This document shows positions 35,944-45,086 of a DNA stretch of 64,000 bases, piece by piece. Source of the DNA: CAZGNZ01 sp964527215 (GTDB lineage Bacteria; Fidelibacterota; Marinisomatia; SCGC-AAA003-L08; JACNLC01). Made by a program: the position numbers and the translations under genes. The DNA lies in contig CAZGNZ010000018.1 in assembly GCA_964527215.1 (NCBI GenBank), forward strand, positions 1 to 64,000, in the 5' to 3' direction. Position 1 is the stretch's first letter; each line of letters starts with the position of its first letter. The notes under the pieces were generated by a model that was not told where the DNA came from, did no database searches, and worked only from the letters and a program-made list of their open reading frames with translations.

Positions 35944-36681
35944 ATGAAGCCCCGAATAGCCCCCTGCTTCACGCTGTCTGTTCTGCTGTCAGCCCTGGCC
36001 GCGATTGTTGTCAGCCTGAATTCCTGCCTGCCAATCAATGAAACGGATTCAGCGTCATCAGACAGTTTCAGGAAAGATGTGTTACTGGTGTTTGATATCC
36101 GCTTTAATACCGACATTATTGCATCAAGCCGGTTTGGTGAACCCCCTCAGCTTGCCGTCTGGCTGGAAAATCCGGGTTTAAACCGAATTCGCACGGTGTG
36201 GGTTACCCGATGTATGGGAAAAGGATTATGGAAGGGCAAGGTTGAAAGCCTGACGTCACTTCCGTACTGGTCTTCACGGTATCGTCTGGAAATTCGGAAT
36301 TCGCTGGCCCCCTCCTACAGGTTCCCGGTTCCGGACGCCATCACCGGAGCGACTCCTGCAGACGGTCTTCAATGCCGCGTGAATGTGCCGGCAGATTCGG
36401 AATGGGACATCTTTGCTGAAGTAAATCTGGCGGGTGATTTCAATCTGCATTTTCCGGCAGTCAATTCAAAGGGGATACCGAATTTTGAGAGTGACGGTCA
36501 GCCTGCGCTGGTTTATCACGGGAAAATCCAGGCAGAACCGAACCAGCAGATTCACCCTGAAATCACGGGAGTGAGTAATTTTCAAAACAGCGATACCGTG
36601 CTGTCATCAGATCAGGCAGGCATTACCAGTGCGGTCGAGATCATACAGTCATTCACTGTATTCTGCACAACAATCCCCTGA
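35944..36681 (+). CDS. Putative lipoprotein, DUF2271-like
   Basis: A 245-residue exported protein. A signal of about 27 residues ends SLNSC, a plausible lipid attachment site. The middle has PQLAVWLENPGLNRIRTVWVTRCMGKG, a W-rich LPYWSSRY stretch and DAITGATPADGLQ, a pattern like DUF2271 proteins that occur next to redox and flavin-linked membrane systems. Here it follows the GH109-like gene by 27 bases, so it is probably co-transcribed with it. Function unknown. It converges on dgt with only 11 bases between the stops. Confidence 0.65.
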   Translation: MKPRIAPCFTLSVLLSALAAIVVSLNSCLPINETDSASSDSFRKDVLLVFDIRFNTDIIASSRFGEPPQLAVWLENPGLNRIRTVWVTRCMGKGLWKGKVESLTSLPYWSSRYRLEIRNSLAPSYRFPVPDAITGATPADGLQCRVNVPADSEWDIFAEVNLAGDFNLHFPAVNSKGIPNFESDGQPALVYHGKIQAEPNQQIHPEITGVSNFQNSDTVLSSDQAGITSAVEIIQSFTVFCTTIP

Positions 36682-36692
36682 CTGAATCACTC

Positions 36693-38054
36693 TTATGCAG
36701 GCATGGAAACACCGTTCAATCGCCGATACAAATTCATTGCATAGCGGTCCGTCATCCGGCAGATGTATTCCACCACCCGGAGTATGGTTTCATACCGGCC
36801 TTCATGGGATACATCCGGGGACTGAAACTGCAGAGGAAGCAGGTGACGGATTTTTCGGTTGTATCCGCTGTCATCCCCCAGAACCGCTTCCAGAAAAGTG
36901 TTCAGCAAACCGCCGATCACTTTGTATCCAGCGATTTCAATTTCCACATTCAGCGGGTGCCGGTAGATGATATCCACGGATTTTTTGGAGATATCCCGCA
37001 GGACGTCTGATCCCGGGATTGTACTCAGCAGTGATTTTTCAAATTCCCCATTCATTATTTGGGCGTAGTGAGATTTGAACTGGTGCGTGCAGTCGTGAAC
37101 CAGTTTCTGGATACATAATGCTCTCAGATATCCGATTTGCTCCCGCTGATCTCTGATGCGCTGATATTTCTGAGCATCAAACCGGCTGGATTGATCGATA
37201 AGAGCTAAAAACAGCGTCTCAATCTCTTCGAATCCGATCAAATCCATTTTGTACCCATCCTCAAAATCAATAATAGTATAGCAGATGTCATCCGAGGCTT
37301 CCACCAAAAAGGCCAACGGATGTCTGCTCCAGCAGTCAGGTTGATCCTGTTTCGCGCGTAAACCCAGAATACCTGCGATATGCCGGAAAGTCCGGCTTTC
37401 CGACTGGAAATATCCATATTTCTTTTCGCTGATACGGCCTGTGCTGCTCAAATCCGGCAGAGAAGGTTTCGGATATTTTGAAAATGTGCCAAGGGTGGCT
37501 GCAGTCAGACGCAGTCCCCCGGTCAATTCAGACTGGGAAGGACTGGTTCGGGTAAGCAGGCGAAATCCGGATGCATTGCCCTCAAAATTGCACAGATCAT
37601 TTTGCTGATGCCGGGAAAGCGGATCCAGAAACGCTGCGGCATTGGGATCATTCCTGAAGGTGTGGGAGATGGCGTCCTCACCTGCATGGCCGAAAGGGGG
37701 ATTCCCGATATCGTGAGCGAGACAGGCGGCTGCTGTGATATCCGCAAAATCATTGGGGTGGTACTCGGGGAGATCCGGATCATGTCCGGATTGGGAAAGC
37801 ACATAGTCGCCAACCGCGAACCCCAGGGATCGGCCCACACATGAGGTTTCGATGCTGTGCGTCAAACGGGTATGGATGAAGTCCTTTTCCGGCAGCGGGA
37901 CCACCTGGGTTTTATTCTGCAGACGGCGAAACGCCGATGAAAACACCACACGGTCAAAATCTTTCTGATACCGGGTGCGGCCGACGGTTTGCGGCTGAGA
38001 TCCGTTCTGTTCATTGAGTCTGCTTTTGGACAGCAGTTTTTTCCAGTTCATCAT
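36693..38054 (-). CDS. dgt: dGTP triphosphohydrolase-like HD protein
   Basis: A 453-residue HD-domain protein that fits deoxyguanosinetriphosphate triphosphohydrolase, which converts dGTP to deoxyguanosine and triphosphate. Family marks are RTRYQKDFDRVVFSSAFRRLQNKTQV (26-51), HTRLTHSIE (61-69) and the metal-binding AHDIGNPPFGH (113-123) with H114-D115, then FEGNASGFRLLTR. It is the last gene of a minus-strand run with an EamA exporter and a HAD phosphatase and converges on the lipoprotein gene. Confidence 0.92.
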   Translation of the reverse strand: MMNWKKLLSKSRLNEQNGSQPQTVGRTRYQKDFDRVVFSSAFRRLQNKTQVVPLPEKDFIHTRLTHSIETSCVGRSLGFAVGDYVLSQSGHDPDLPEYHPNDFADITAAACLAHDIGNPPFGHAGEDAISHTFRNDPNAAAFLDPLSRHQQNDLCNFEGNASGFRLLTRTSPSQSELTGGLRLTAATLGTFSKYPKPSLPDLSSTGRISEKKYGYFQSESRTFRHIAGILGLRAKQDQPDCWSRHPLAFLVEASDDICYTIIDFEDGYKMDLIGFEEIETLFLALIDQSSRFDAQKYQRIRDQREQIGYLRALCIQKLVHDCTHQFKSHYAQIMNGEFEKSLLSTIPGSDVLRDISKKSVDIIYRHPLNVEIEIAGYKVIGGLLNTFLEAVLGDDSGYNRKIRHLLPLQFQSPDVSHEGRYETILRVVEYICRMTDRYAMNLYRRLNGVSMPA

Positions 38055-38113
38055 TGCAGTATCCTGTTTATAAATATGACAATAACGGGATTGATCTCTC
38101 GTGTTTTTCCGGG

Positions 38114-39061
38114 TCAGGACAGGGTCAGGGTTATCACGCCGCCGACGGCAACTGCAGCACCCCAGACAGCGCGCAGGGACACCTGTTCATGTCCGATGAA
38201 AATCGAGAACGGGATAATCAAGATCGGAACCATTGAAGTTATGGTTGCGGCAATCCCTGATGTGGTATAGTGCAGTGCCAGCAGGGACAGGGACACTCCC
38301 AGGAACGGACCCAGAACCGCTCCTCCGAACGTCATTCCCATTGCCGGTCCATTGGTGACCGCTTTTCGAACAGCCGGCCAGCTGCGGCGCAGCGAAATGA
38401 TACCCAGAAATCCGATTGTTCCTGCAATCACTCGAATCTGGGTGGCGGCAAATGGGTCCAGATACCCGTTTTCCAACGACATGCCGTATTTGCTCAGTAC
38501 ATATCCCGCCGCCTGCCCCAGTGCTCCCAGAAATGCCATCATTATTCCTGCAGGAGTCACATCTCTGATTCGACGGTTTGAGGATACGCCGGAAAGCTGG
38601 TTCCGTTCTGTCTTTCGGGGTTTCTCCAGAATCACCCAGCAGACACCGCCAAGTGTCACCGCCATTCCCACCCAGTGCAAAAGCTGATATTTCTCGCCCA
38701 GAAACACCATCCCGATGACCGCAGACATGGGGGCAGCCAAAGTCATAATAAGCATGGAAAGTCTTGGACCAATATCCACAAAGGCCTTGAACAGAAACAT
38801 ATCTCCCAATGCAAAGCCAATGATGCCTGAAAGACCCAGCCACCACCAGGCCCTCAGTGGAAAAGACAATGGAAACAGTGTCCCGTGACGCCACTGCGAC
38901 AGCATACAGAACAAAAGCAGCGCCAGAATCAGACGCAGCAGATTGACTGACATCGCTCCGCTCCGCCGGCCGGCAGCTTCAAAAAACTGTGAACCGGCTG
39001 TCCAGCATAATGCGGTTCCAAATGCCGCTATTTCTCCGGCCCAGGATGTCAGATCAATCAC
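38114..39061 (-). CDS. EamA/DMT-family transporter 1
   Basis: A 315-residue membrane protein with ten helices in two EamA repeats, beginning at GTG 39061. The first repeat ends with a conserved GEKYQLLHWVGMAVTLGGVCW stretch, and the second ends in GHEQVSLRAVWGAAVAVGGV. Between the repeats is a charged loop (KPRKTERNQLSG...). The drug/metabolite superfamily exports or exchanges small metabolites; the substrate cannot be read from sequence. It sits between a HAD phosphatase and dgt on the same strand. A paralogue lies at 47303. Confidence 0.88.
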   Translation of the reverse strand: MIDLTSWAGEIAAFGTALCWTAGSQFFEAAGRRSGAMSVNLLRLILALLLFCMLSQWRHGTLFPLSFPLRAWWWLGLSGIIGFALGDMFLFKAFVDIGPRLSMLIMTLAAPMSAVIGMVFLGEKYQLLHWVGMAVTLGGVCWVILEKPRKTERNQLSGVSSNRRIRDVTPAGIMMAFLGALGQAAGYVLSKYGMSLENGYLDPFAATQIRVIAGTIGFLGIISLRRSWPAVRKAVTNGPAMGMTFGGAVLGPFLGVSLSLLALHYTTSGIAATITSMVPILIIPFSIFIGHEQVSLRAVWGAAVAVGGVITLTLS

Positions 39062-39126
39062 GCGCCGGCCAATCCTGAAGCTTCCGTCATTGCCTGCTTT
39101 ATCATCTCATCACACAGTATCATGAC

Positions 39127-39873
39127 TTAAACAGGCTGGATCCTTGTTTCAATATGCATGAACAGCTCTGAGAGCGGTGCAGTATAATCCGGTGTGCATG
39201 CGGTGTCCGGCAGATGATTTATCAGACTCTGACTTAAATCAATTGAGCGATCCCGGCTGTCAGTGATCAGATATGTCATCATACCGAGTTCACCGGCTGC
39301 CAGATCATTCACGGGATCGTTCCCCACCATGATGCACTCCTCGGGCTGCAGCTCCAATTCACTGCAGATGGAACGGTAATATCTCAGGCTGGGCTTACAG
39401 TAACGGCTGTTCTCAACACTGGTTATGTATTCAAACAAGGCCGAATCCAGATTTGCCCAGTTCAGGCGGCATTTTTGAATATATTCCGGAAACATCGGAT
39501 TGGTGGCAATTACCAGCTTCAATCCATGGTTTTTCAGCTGCCTTATAACGTTCGTCGCCCCCGGTGCGGGCACGGCAAATTTCCGAAGACTGTCGAACTG
39601 CTCAGAATAATATGTATCAAAGCGCTGCCATAACTCCGTGTCTGATAACCTGAGATTTTGTGAGAATTCCCGTATAAACACCTCAAGATTGGTTGCTGAA
39701 CCATCATTATCAATCATTCTTCCGGTGGCAGACATCATTTTCGTGTTGAATTCCTCAAATGACATGAATTCAGAAAAATGATCATACAGATCCTCGAAAT
39801 ATTGCCTGAACAATTTGCGTTCGTCAAACAATACCAATGTATTATCCAAATCAAATAATACCGCTTTGATCAA
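39127..39873 (-). CDS. HAD-family hydrolase
   Basis: A 248-residue haloacid-dehalogenase-fold phosphatase. Motif I is FDLDNTLV with the catalytic D8 and D10, motif II lies in LVIATNP, motif III includes the Lys of CKPSLRYYRSI, and motif IV is MVGNDPVNDL. The cap is helical (about 20-95). Start is TTG 39873 with AGGGAG six bases upstream. It is probably a small-phosphate-ester phosphatase; substrate unknown. It heads the minus-strand run that continues with the EamA exporter and dgt. Confidence 0.87.
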   Translation of the reverse strand: MIKAVLFDLDNTLVLFDERKLFRQYFEDLYDHFSEFMSFEEFNTKMMSATGRMIDNDGSATNLEVFIREFSQNLRLSDTELWQRFDTYYSEQFDSLRKFAVPAPGATNVIRQLKNHGLKLVIATNPMFPEYIQKCRLNWANLDSALFEYITSVENSRYCKPSLRYYRSICSELELQPEECIMVGNDPVNDLAAGELGMMTYLITDSRDRSIDLSQSLINHLPDTACTPDYTAPLSELFMHIETRIQPV

Positions 39874-40160
39874 ATTACACTCCCTACTGAAAATTCACCT
39901 GCACAGACTGCTGTCCGCACAGTCAGACCATCCGGTTCCGGACATCCAAGCGGCGGAAACCTCGATTTTCAATGGTCCGCAGTTCTTGGAAATTAGCGGT
40001 GTTTCCGGCAAAAAATGCAGCGGAACATTCCTGCTCAGGAAAATTCAGCCGGAATGGGTTTTCCCATTGGCTGCCGCGGCTGAAAAAGGCTCGGGCAGTG
40101 ACTGAATCACACATTTTTCAAATTTTGAATCATTTGACCAGTCTTTTTAATATTCGCGTT

Positions 40161-41585
40161 ATGAAAACACCATTTCTTGCTTTGATACTGCTGTTTAATG
40201 CTGCCATTTTTTCACAATCCACGGTGCCGATGGTTAATCCGGTCCAAATGATCGGAAAGCACATCGACGAACCGGAGATGCGCCGGGTGCTTGATCTTTT
40301 GAATCCGGATGAAACCGGGGTTCTCGGGTCCGAATTCCATAATCCGGAAAAAGGGTTCGCGTTAGATATTGAATACGGCTTCATCTCCAGAATTACGTTC
40401 ACGCCGGGGACGGCCCTCACCGCCCATCCAAAAGTATTTGCCCTGCCGTTCAACCTGTCCTGGCAGAGCACAATGGCTCAGTATCTGCAGACCGGAATCT
40501 GGAAACCTGCAATAGAAGATAACAGACTGCTTGGCAGCTTTCCGACAGTTTACAGGGATCAACCGGCAACACCGGTGACTGTTGCGCTTGAATTCAGTAA
40601 ATCATCGGAAATCCTTGAGAAAATTGTATTTTTCGCGGATCTGCGTACTCTGCACCATCAACAGAACCAGATCATCAGACGCGGATTCGAGAATGAAGCA
40701 CCGTTTGAATCATCAGACTGGCCTGTTTTTCTGACATCGAAGCTGGGGGTGTTTCCCGGTCGGTATTTGTGGGCCTGGCTGAACGCTCCGCACAGTGTCA
40801 TTGTTCGCGATGATGACAGAGGTGTGGCAGTATCCACCACCATGGACTATCATATCCGAGAGATAAAATTTTATGCAGAGGAATTTACAGGACAGCTCCC
40901 GCTTCAGCTTGACTTCCAGCTGCCTCTTCACCAGCTGATGAGCCGTTTTGGTCCACGTCAGAACGCCCAGACATCCGGATTCTACCATGTATTCAATGTC
41001 AGTCGACCGGGACTTCCCCCAATGGAACTGGGAGTCAATTACGATGAGGATAATCCTGAGAACATTTCCTACTACAACCTCAGACTGAAATGGAAGCTGC
41101 TGCCTGAATGGACTGCTCTTTTTCTGGAAGACGGAATTCCTGATAATACCTTCATCCGGGATTTGACCCGTATATGGGTCATGGGCAACAATAATGTCAA
41201 CAGTTTGAAAGGGGACCGGAAAACGGTTGTTACCGACCATGGTCCGGACACTCTGTATATTGCAGCCACCCAGATATCCGGGCTGCTTACAGGTGACTTG
41301 CGGTATCAGGAAGCCATCAGGTCGTGGGTATATGATGTGCGCGTCAAGCAGCTTTCATCTCGGAACCGTCTGTCCCATCTTCTGCCGGTGTACCAGAATT
41401 GCATACAGCAGGCCCTGGGATCAGACTTCAGAATGGTGGATGAATCCAATGAAAAAAACCATATCTATCGTTTCGTAAAAAATCCGTCATCCGGGTTCAG
41501 TTCAGCAGATACCGGTGCATTTTTATCTGCACCCAAACCCCCAGAGGAAGGATTTCTAACAATTTCTCTTCGTTTTGGGAATTAG
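40161..41585 (+). CDS. Unknown secreted protein
   Basis: A 474-residue exported protein that I do not recognise. The frame is open from 39972, but MKTPFLALILLFNAAIFSQ at ATG 40161 is a normal signal peptide, so I start there; no clear ribosome binding site is seen. The mature part has no transmembrane segment. Features include LDIEYGFISRITFTPGT, repeated D-rich loops, and a C-terminal segment with a KQLSSRNRLSHLLPVYQ helix. It is probably periplasmic or surface-located. The neighbouring unknown gene at 41639-42582 converges on it. Confidence 0.75.
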   Translation: MKTPFLALILLFNAAIFSQSTVPMVNPVQMIGKHIDEPEMRRVLDLLNPDETGVLGSEFHNPEKGFALDIEYGFISRITFTPGTALTAHPKVFALPFNLSWQSTMAQYLQTGIWKPAIEDNRLLGSFPTVYRDQPATPVTVALEFSKSSEILEKIVFFADLRTLHHQQNQIIRRGFENEAPFESSDWPVFLTSKLGVFPGRYLWAWLNAPHSVIVRDDDRGVAVSTTMDYHIREIKFYAEEFTGQLPLQLDFQLPLHQLMSRFGPRQNAQTSGFYHVFNVSRPGLPPMELGVNYDEDNPENISYYNLRLKWKLLPEWTALFLEDGIPDNTFIRDLTRIWVMGNNNVNSLKGDRKTVVTDHGPDTLYIAATQISGLLTGDLRYQEAIRSWVYDVRVKQLSSRNRLSHLLPVYQNCIQQALGSDFRMVDESNEKNHIYRFVKNPSSGFSSADTGAFLSAPKPPEEGFLTISLRFGN

Positions 41586-41638
41586 GAATGTTTGGGGATA
41601 AATCGGCCGCAGCCTGATCCTGTCAGCCTGCGTTTTCT

Positions 41639-42127
41639 TCATTCCTTTCCAGACTGCCACTCCCTTTCCAGCAGCCGAATTGTTTTCTCATCGCATAATC
41701 CCGTCACAGGCAGCTGGTGTTTTTTCTGAAACCGACGTATTGAGATGGAAATGACATGGCGGGGGGAGTGAGTGGTCTGAATCAGACTGGAATCTACCGC
41801 GCCCAGTTCCAGCAGCAAATTCAGAAGGGCCTGTTCAGTGTCTGATCCGTACCGCCCGTCCGGAGTCCCTGGGTTGAACCCGCTGCGTATCAGAAAATCC
41901 TGCAGCTGCGGGACCGCATCGTAGGCCACCTCCGCTGTCATCCGTCCGGCCTGTCTTAAAGCAATAAATTCGTCTAATTCTTCTTTTCCCTGAATCAACA
42001 GATACTGATAAAACCATTCAGCATACTTCAAATATTTTCCTGTGTATGTGGTCGATACAGAGTATATCACAAACACTTGCCGTTCGTAGCGGAACGCGTA
42101 CCAGTCGATATACTCCCGGTATTCCAC
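41639..42127 (-). CDS. C-terminal part of a split gene, peptidoglycan-binding-like
   Basis: A 162-residue frame opening at GTG 42127 with no ribosome binding site. Residues about 72-155 resemble a peptidoglycan-binding (PGB_1-like) domain: PQLQDFLIRSGFNPGTPDGRYGSDTEQALL and FQKKHQLPVTGLCDEKTIRLL. It overlaps the preceding minus-strand frame by 61 bases in a -1 register and reads like its continuation, so I think both belong to one gene with a frameshift near 42126-42133. It could alternatively be a real overlapping gene. Confidence 0.6.
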   Translation of the reverse strand: MEYREYIDWYAFRYERQVFVIYSVSTTYTGKYLKYAEWFYQYLLIQGKEELDEFIALRQAGRMTAEVAYDAVPQLQDFLIRSGFNPGTPDGRYGSDTEQALLNLLLELGAVDSSLIQTTHSPRHVISISIRRFQKKHQLPVTGLCDEKTIRLLEREWQSGKE

Positions 42128-42582
42128 TTTACCAGATCCGGTATCAGTTCTTCATAATCCCACAATGGGAAAATGGAGACCATATCACTTTCCGCAATAT
42201 TATAGGTCCCGGCACAGTGAGGAAACAACTGGAACACACGGCTGGATTCATACTCGTGGATGAATTCCGGATTGTCAAAACTCAGCTCAAGGATTGTAAA
42301 ATCATGAAAAGGTTCTTCATCAGGGACCGGATACCGGTAATCCATATTTATTTTACTGTAGCGGATGACCGGAAGATAATGCGCATTGCGGGCGGTAAGT
42401 TCGTGAAGTGTGGGACGGATCAGCTGCTCAGTAGAATCCGGGTAACTGCGGTACCAGTAGTCATTGGATTCCAGAAGCATCACAAAATCCTCAGCTGATT
42501 TCCGGGTGAAATCTGTCGGGGCATCATTCTCTGCTGCCAATAACCCAGGCAAAACGGCTATCACCAACCAGACACGATTCAT
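42067..42582 (-). CDS. N-terminal part of a split gene, exported
   Basis: A 171-residue frame from ATG 42582 whose first 16 residues are a signal peptide (MNRVWLVIAVLPGLLAA). The open frame extends upstream to 42825 but without protein-like content. The sequence up to ELIPDLVKW is well-behaved and contains many aromatic and acidic residues; the last 17 residues (NTGSISTGTRS...) look like out-of-frame translation. The continuation is in the other frame (41639-42127), whose product carries a peptidoglycan-binding-like domain. I read the pair as one exported cell-wall-associated protein broken by a one-base indel. Confidence 0.6.
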   Translation of the reverse strand: MNRVWLVIAVLPGLLAAENDAPTDFTRKSAEDFVMLLESNDYWYRSYPDSTEQLIRPTLHELTARNAHYLPVIRYSKINMDYRYPVPDEEPFHDFTILELSFDNPEFIHEYESSRVFQLFPHCAGTYNIAESDMVSIFPLWDYEELIPDLVKWNTGSISTGTRSATNGKCL

Positions 42583-43104
42583 CCTGAATGATTCATGAGA
42601 CTTTGTGATGAGATGATGAAAATGTATTGATGCGGAAAAGCAAAAATTCAACACAATTTTGTGCTGACTGTCAATGAAGCTTTTTCCGTTAAAGAACCCA
42701 TGGGTTCTCATTCTACAAGGCATATGAAGAAAAATGAGTGAAATCGTACTGGACAATACGTTGAGAACATTTTTCAAGTATGACGCTGAAGAATTGACCA
42801 TATCTATCATTGTAAAAAATCTCATGAGTTGTTCAGGTTAGTATTTCAGCAAATTCAGACTGCATCAGCCGGCATGTTGACAGGTCGATGAATCAATCAT
42901 TCTCCTGCCATAAATATTACCAGATTTGAAGACTGCAATCCAACCTCATCCGGCACCATTTTTTCTGTCTGCCTGGCACAGGATGTTCATTGTCCATTGC
43001 TGTGACTTCAGTCTTTTTTCTTTCCTCATTCTTATTAAATTTGACCATCTAATTCAAATGTATTACACCACATTCTTCTAAAACCACTATATCTGGAGAA
43101 CCAG
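42583..43104. other. Gene-free intergenic region
   Basis: A 522-base, AT-rich region between divergent genes. It should hold the promoters of the split gene (minus) and of the SDR gene (plus, with GGAG seven bases before its ATG). I see no further gene or clear motif. Confidence 0.5.
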
Positions 43105-44010
43105 ATGAACACAAGCCGTTGGGAAGTTAATGCCATTCCTGATTTATCGGGAAAAACGATCATTATTACCGGATCAAGCAGTGGTTTGGGTCTGGAAACA
43201 GCCAGAGTGCTGGCCGGTAAAAACGCCTCTGTTGTCATCGCGGTTCGCAATCTATTCAAGGGAAATTCAGCGGCGGATTTGATTCGTGAAGAATACTCGG
43301 ATGCTGAACTGACTGTGATGGGGCTGGATCTGGCCAGTCTGGAATCCATTCGCGGCTTTGCCCATAATTTCAGACAGAACTATAAAAAACTGGATCTGCT
43401 GATTAACAATGCCGGTGTCATGATGTCCCCTTTTGCCAGAACCAGCGATGGGTTTGAGCTTCAGTTCGGGACAAATCATTTAGGACATTTTGCCCTTACC
43501 GGACTGCTGCTGGATCCTATTCTATGCTGTCCAGGTTCCCGAATTGTGACACTGTCCAGTATTGCCCATAAAAACGGAAAACTGAATCTGGACGACGTTA
43601 GCTGGAAAACCCGCAAATACAATACTCACCAGGCATATTTTGACAGCAAGATAGCCAATCTGCATTTCACTTTTGAACTGGATCGCCGGCTTAAAGCAGC
43701 CCAGGCGGAAACCATTGCCCTGGCAGCCCATCCCGGAAGTACAAAAACGGAACTCCAGCGCCACTCTGCTCTGGTCAGCTTTCTGAATAATATTATTGCC
43801 CAGGATGTGATTATGGGAGCCCTGCCGACCCTGCGGGCAGCATTTGACGAAAGTGTAACAGGCGGCGAATTTTTCGGCCCGGAAAAATTCATGGAAACCA
43901 GAGGTTACCCGGTACAGGTTCAGCCGAGCAAACTGAGCCAGGACAAGGAAACAGCGGCAAAACTATGGCGTTTATCTGAAGAAATGACTGGGATTCGCTA
44001 TCCAATCTGA
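43105..44010 (+). CDS. Short-chain dehydrogenase/reductase
   Basis: A 301-residue classical SDR of the retinol-dehydrogenase-like type. The cofactor motif TGSSSGLGLETA is at about 23-34, NNAGVMM at about 100-106, the catalytic serine in TLSSIAH and the YxxxK motif is YFDSK (about 178-182). An R in AVRNLF after the second strand suggests NADP. GGAG is seven bases before the ATG. It stands alone, divergent from the split gene and converging on the Ada-like gene. The substrate is unknown. Confidence 0.88.
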   Translation: MNTSRWEVNAIPDLSGKTIIITGSSSGLGLETARVLAGKNASVVIAVRNLFKGNSAADLIREEYSDAELTVMGLDLASLESIRGFAHNFRQNYKKLDLLINNAGVMMSPFARTSDGFELQFGTNHLGHFALTGLLLDPILCCPGSRIVTLSSIAHKNGKLNLDDVSWKTRKYNTHQAYFDSKIANLHFTFELDRRLKAAQAETIALAAHPGSTKTELQRHSALVSFLNNIIAQDVIMGALPTLRAAFDESVTGGEFFGPEKFMETRGYPVQVQPSKLSQDKETAAKLWRLSEEMTGIRYPI

Positions 44011-44068
44011 GAACTTCGTTTTGCCTGAGGATTGTTGAAGACAGCCGTCTGCTGTCCTGGTGCTCCCG

Positions 44069-44923
44069 TCATCGGCCGGTTCGGCTGGCCTCCCACCCTG
44101 CAAGTGCCATTTTTCTTTCCAGTCCCCAGCGGTAGCCATGGAATTCACCGCGGCTGCTGATTACTCTATGGCACGGAATCAGAAAGGATACGGGATTCCG
44201 TGATATCGCCTGCCCCACGGCCCGTACACCTGATGGAATACCGCAGATACGGGCCACATCCTGATAGCTGAGCATCCTGCCGGCAGGAATGTTCAGAAGT
44301 GCTTTCCATACATTGATTTGAAAATTGGTTCCTTTGATATGGAGGTGGAAGGGCTGGTTTGAATTTTCCGGCTGGTAACTAAAAACGGCTTCGATCACAG
44401 GAGCCGTGCGATCCTGATCGCGGAGAAATCTGGAAAGGGGCCATTTTTGCCTCATATAAGAAAGATCATCGGTATTCGGCTCCGTAAATTCAAGATGACA
44501 GATTCCCCTGTCCGTCAATCCCAGAAGACATCTGCCAAACGGAGTGTCATGGATTCCCCACCGGATCAGCAGATTCGAACCGTGCTTTTTATATTCACCG
44601 GGCGTGACCGCCTCGAAAGTGACAAACAGATCATGGAGCCGGCCCGGTCCGGACAGCCCGCCGGAATATGCAGCATCCAGCAGACTGCGGGATTCATCCA
44701 GCACTCCTTTGGTGTATTCCAGTGTCAGATACTGCATAAACTGAGACGGAGAAATCCCCACCCAACGTTTAAAAATCCGCTGGAAATGGTACTTACTCAT
44801 ATAAAGTTCTGCAGCCAGCTCATTTAGACTGGGGTGCTCCAGAAACCGTTCGTCAATAAGGCTTAATGCGCGGGCAATCCGGTAATAATCCCGTGAAGCC
44901 TGGGTAAACATGTTTTTTTCCAT
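44069..44923 (-). CDS. Ada-like fusion: AraC-type HTH plus O6-methylguanine methyltransferase
   Basis: A 284-residue bifunctional protein. Residues 10-110 are an AraC-type helix-turn-helix domain (LNELAAELYMSKYHFQRIFKRWVGISPSQF). Residues 120-284 are the DNA methyltransferase with the active site PCHRV, the acceptor Cys at about 251, and the helix GTNFQINVWKALLNIPAG. It repairs O6-alkylguanine and presumably regulates transcription. The N-terminal zinc-cysteine phosphotriester domain of classical Ada is absent, so its activator function must work differently or be lost. Confidence 0.92.
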   Translation of the reverse strand: MEKNMFTQASRDYYRIARALSLIDERFLEHPSLNELAAELYMSKYHFQRIFKRWVGISPSQFMQYLTLEYTKGVLDESRSLLDAAYSGGLSGPGRLHDLFVTFEAVTPGEYKKHGSNLLIRWGIHDTPFGRCLLGLTDRGICHLEFTEPNTDDLSYMRQKWPLSRFLRDQDRTAPVIEAVFSYQPENSNQPFHLHIKGTNFQINVWKALLNIPAGRMLSYQDVARICGIPSGVRAVGQAISRNPVSFLIPCHRVISSRGEFHGYRWGLERKMALAGWEASRTGR

Positions 44924-45086
44924 GGTTCAAATTACCGCTGCCGATGCCTGCAGAACGACCCGGATGTTGCGAACCATTGACTTTTTGAAATCCGGGATTC
45001 GATTGACGGATTTTCAACGGATAAATGATTGGGGCTGCGAAAATTAGTACGTGCAATTGTCATTCCCGCGGGACATAAATTTAACC

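Noticed and set aside
39972..40160. N-terminal extension of the unknown secreted protein
   Set aside because: It would bury a normal signal peptide (starting at 40161) 63 residues inside the protein.
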